NCBI GenBank assembly: GCA_964442015.1
Contig: CAYTYA010000093.1
Location: 1-5,888, forward strand
Length of the DNA: 5,888 nt
Direction of reading: 5' to 3'
Origin: GCA-002701945 sp964442015
Lineage (GTDB): Bacteria; Fidelibacterota; Marinisomatia; Marinisomatales; TCS55
The position numbers and the translations under genes are program-made. Positions 5,553 through 5,888 of the stretch are shown piece by piece (positions within the stretch are counted from its first letter, which is position 1; every line of letters starts with the position of its first letter). The notes beneath the pieces are model-generated. The model made no database searches. It had not been told where the DNA came from and saw only the letters and a program-made list of their open reading frames with translations.

Positions 5553-5888
5553 AATAAGCCTTTATCAAATGCATTTGGTAACAATTCCGAACTTGTTCTA
5601 TTCTTAATATTTCCAGAAATATCAGTGATATATATCGATATTTCTCCACAAAGATCCCAAATAACCTGTCGACATGCACCACAAGGATTACCCCCATTTT
5701 TAGTCGCAACTGCTAATGCAGTAAATTTTGTATAACCATTAGATATTGCATTATAAAGCGCTATTCTTTCTGCGCAACAAGTCAGACCATAACTACTAGA
5801 TTCCACGTTGCAACCACCAAATATTTTACCTGATTCTGTTAATACAGCTGAACCAACTTTATAGTTTGAATATGGAGCCATTGCTTTT
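5549..5888 (-). CDS. cdd: Cytidine deaminase, C-terminal part (start outside window)
   Basis: This is the small zinc-dependent cytidine deaminase that converts cytidine and deoxycytidine to uridine and deoxyuridine, normally as a homotetramer. The frame continues to the right edge of the window as KAMAPYSNYKVG, which matches the conserved AYAPYSNFKVGAA region. The ATG at 5881 is therefore internal, and about 15-20 N-terminal residues are missing. Counting that internal Met as 1, the zinc/catalytic motif is C36-A-E38 within CCAER and the second zinc motif is PCGAC (66-70) followed by RQV. The substrate-binding CNVES is at 24-28. The C-terminus ELLPNAFDKGLL is typical of the family. The stop TGA overlaps the tdk ATG. 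Its product deoxyuridine is a Tdk substrate and its substrate would be imported by the transporter two genes downstream, so the order makes metabolic sense. Confidence 0.97.
   Translation of the reverse strand, partial: KAMAPYSNYKVGSAVLTESGKIFGGCNVESSSYGLTCCAERIALYNAISNGYTKFTALAVATKNGGNPCGACRQVIWDLCGEISIYITDISGNIKNRTSSELLPNAFDKGLL
5559..5563 (-). promoter_or_regulatory. Ribosome binding site of tdk
   Basis: AAAGG on the minus strand lies 6 bases before the tdk ATG, inside the last codons of cdd. It supports the tdk start at 5552 and translational coupling with cdd. Confidence 0.55.

Noticed and set aside
5425..5607. Plus-strand open frame (60 codons), hydrophobic with a Phe run
   Set aside because: The Phe run is the antisense of the A11/Lys codons of tdk, and the frame covers the cdd-tdk overlap; there is no independent support.

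Overview
This AT-rich window is packed with genes and holds two convergent, probably co-transcribed gene runs that meet near position 2505. It carries only chromosomal housekeeping and accessory-metabolic genes, with no rRNA, tRNA, CRISPR, IS element or phage gene. The combination of a FloA-type flotillin, a long NfeD with a protease-like N-terminal part, a type II (zinc-lasso) thymidine kinase, a zinc-finger adenylate kinase and very short intergenic gaps fits a free-living bacterium. My best guess is the Bacteroidota/Marinimicrobiota (FCB) side of the tree or a similar AT-rich marine lineage. This is inferred from protein flavour, not proven.

Plus strand, 1-2503: the 3' end of a membrane-bound NfeD protein (its start lies left of the window), then floA, then a small membrane-anchored acidic protein of unknown function. 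Spacing is 13 bp and then 0 bp. NfeD and FloA are an established membrane-microdomain pair. The third gene abuts floA directly and is the least characterised item here.

Minus strand, 5888-2509, in transcription order: cdd (its start lies right of the window), tdk, a concentrative nucleoside transporter (nupC family), adk and coaE. Spacings are a 4-nt ATGA overlap, 3 bp, 27 bp and 2 bp, so this reads as one operon. The first three genes form a pyrimidine nucleoside salvage route: the transporter imports nucleosides, Cdd deaminates (deoxy)cytidine to (deoxy)uridine, and Tdk phosphorylates thymidine/deoxyuridine. Adk balances the adenine nucleotides used by kinases, and CoaE makes the last step of coenzyme A from ATP.

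The promoters of both runs lie outside the window. No intergenic stretch exceeds 27 bp. The points most worth a second look are the unknown third gene of the nfeD-floA cluster, an 11-A run directly after the tdk start codon, the higher GC of the transporter gene compared with its operon neighbours, and the 5-bp convergent junction with a weak hairpin.
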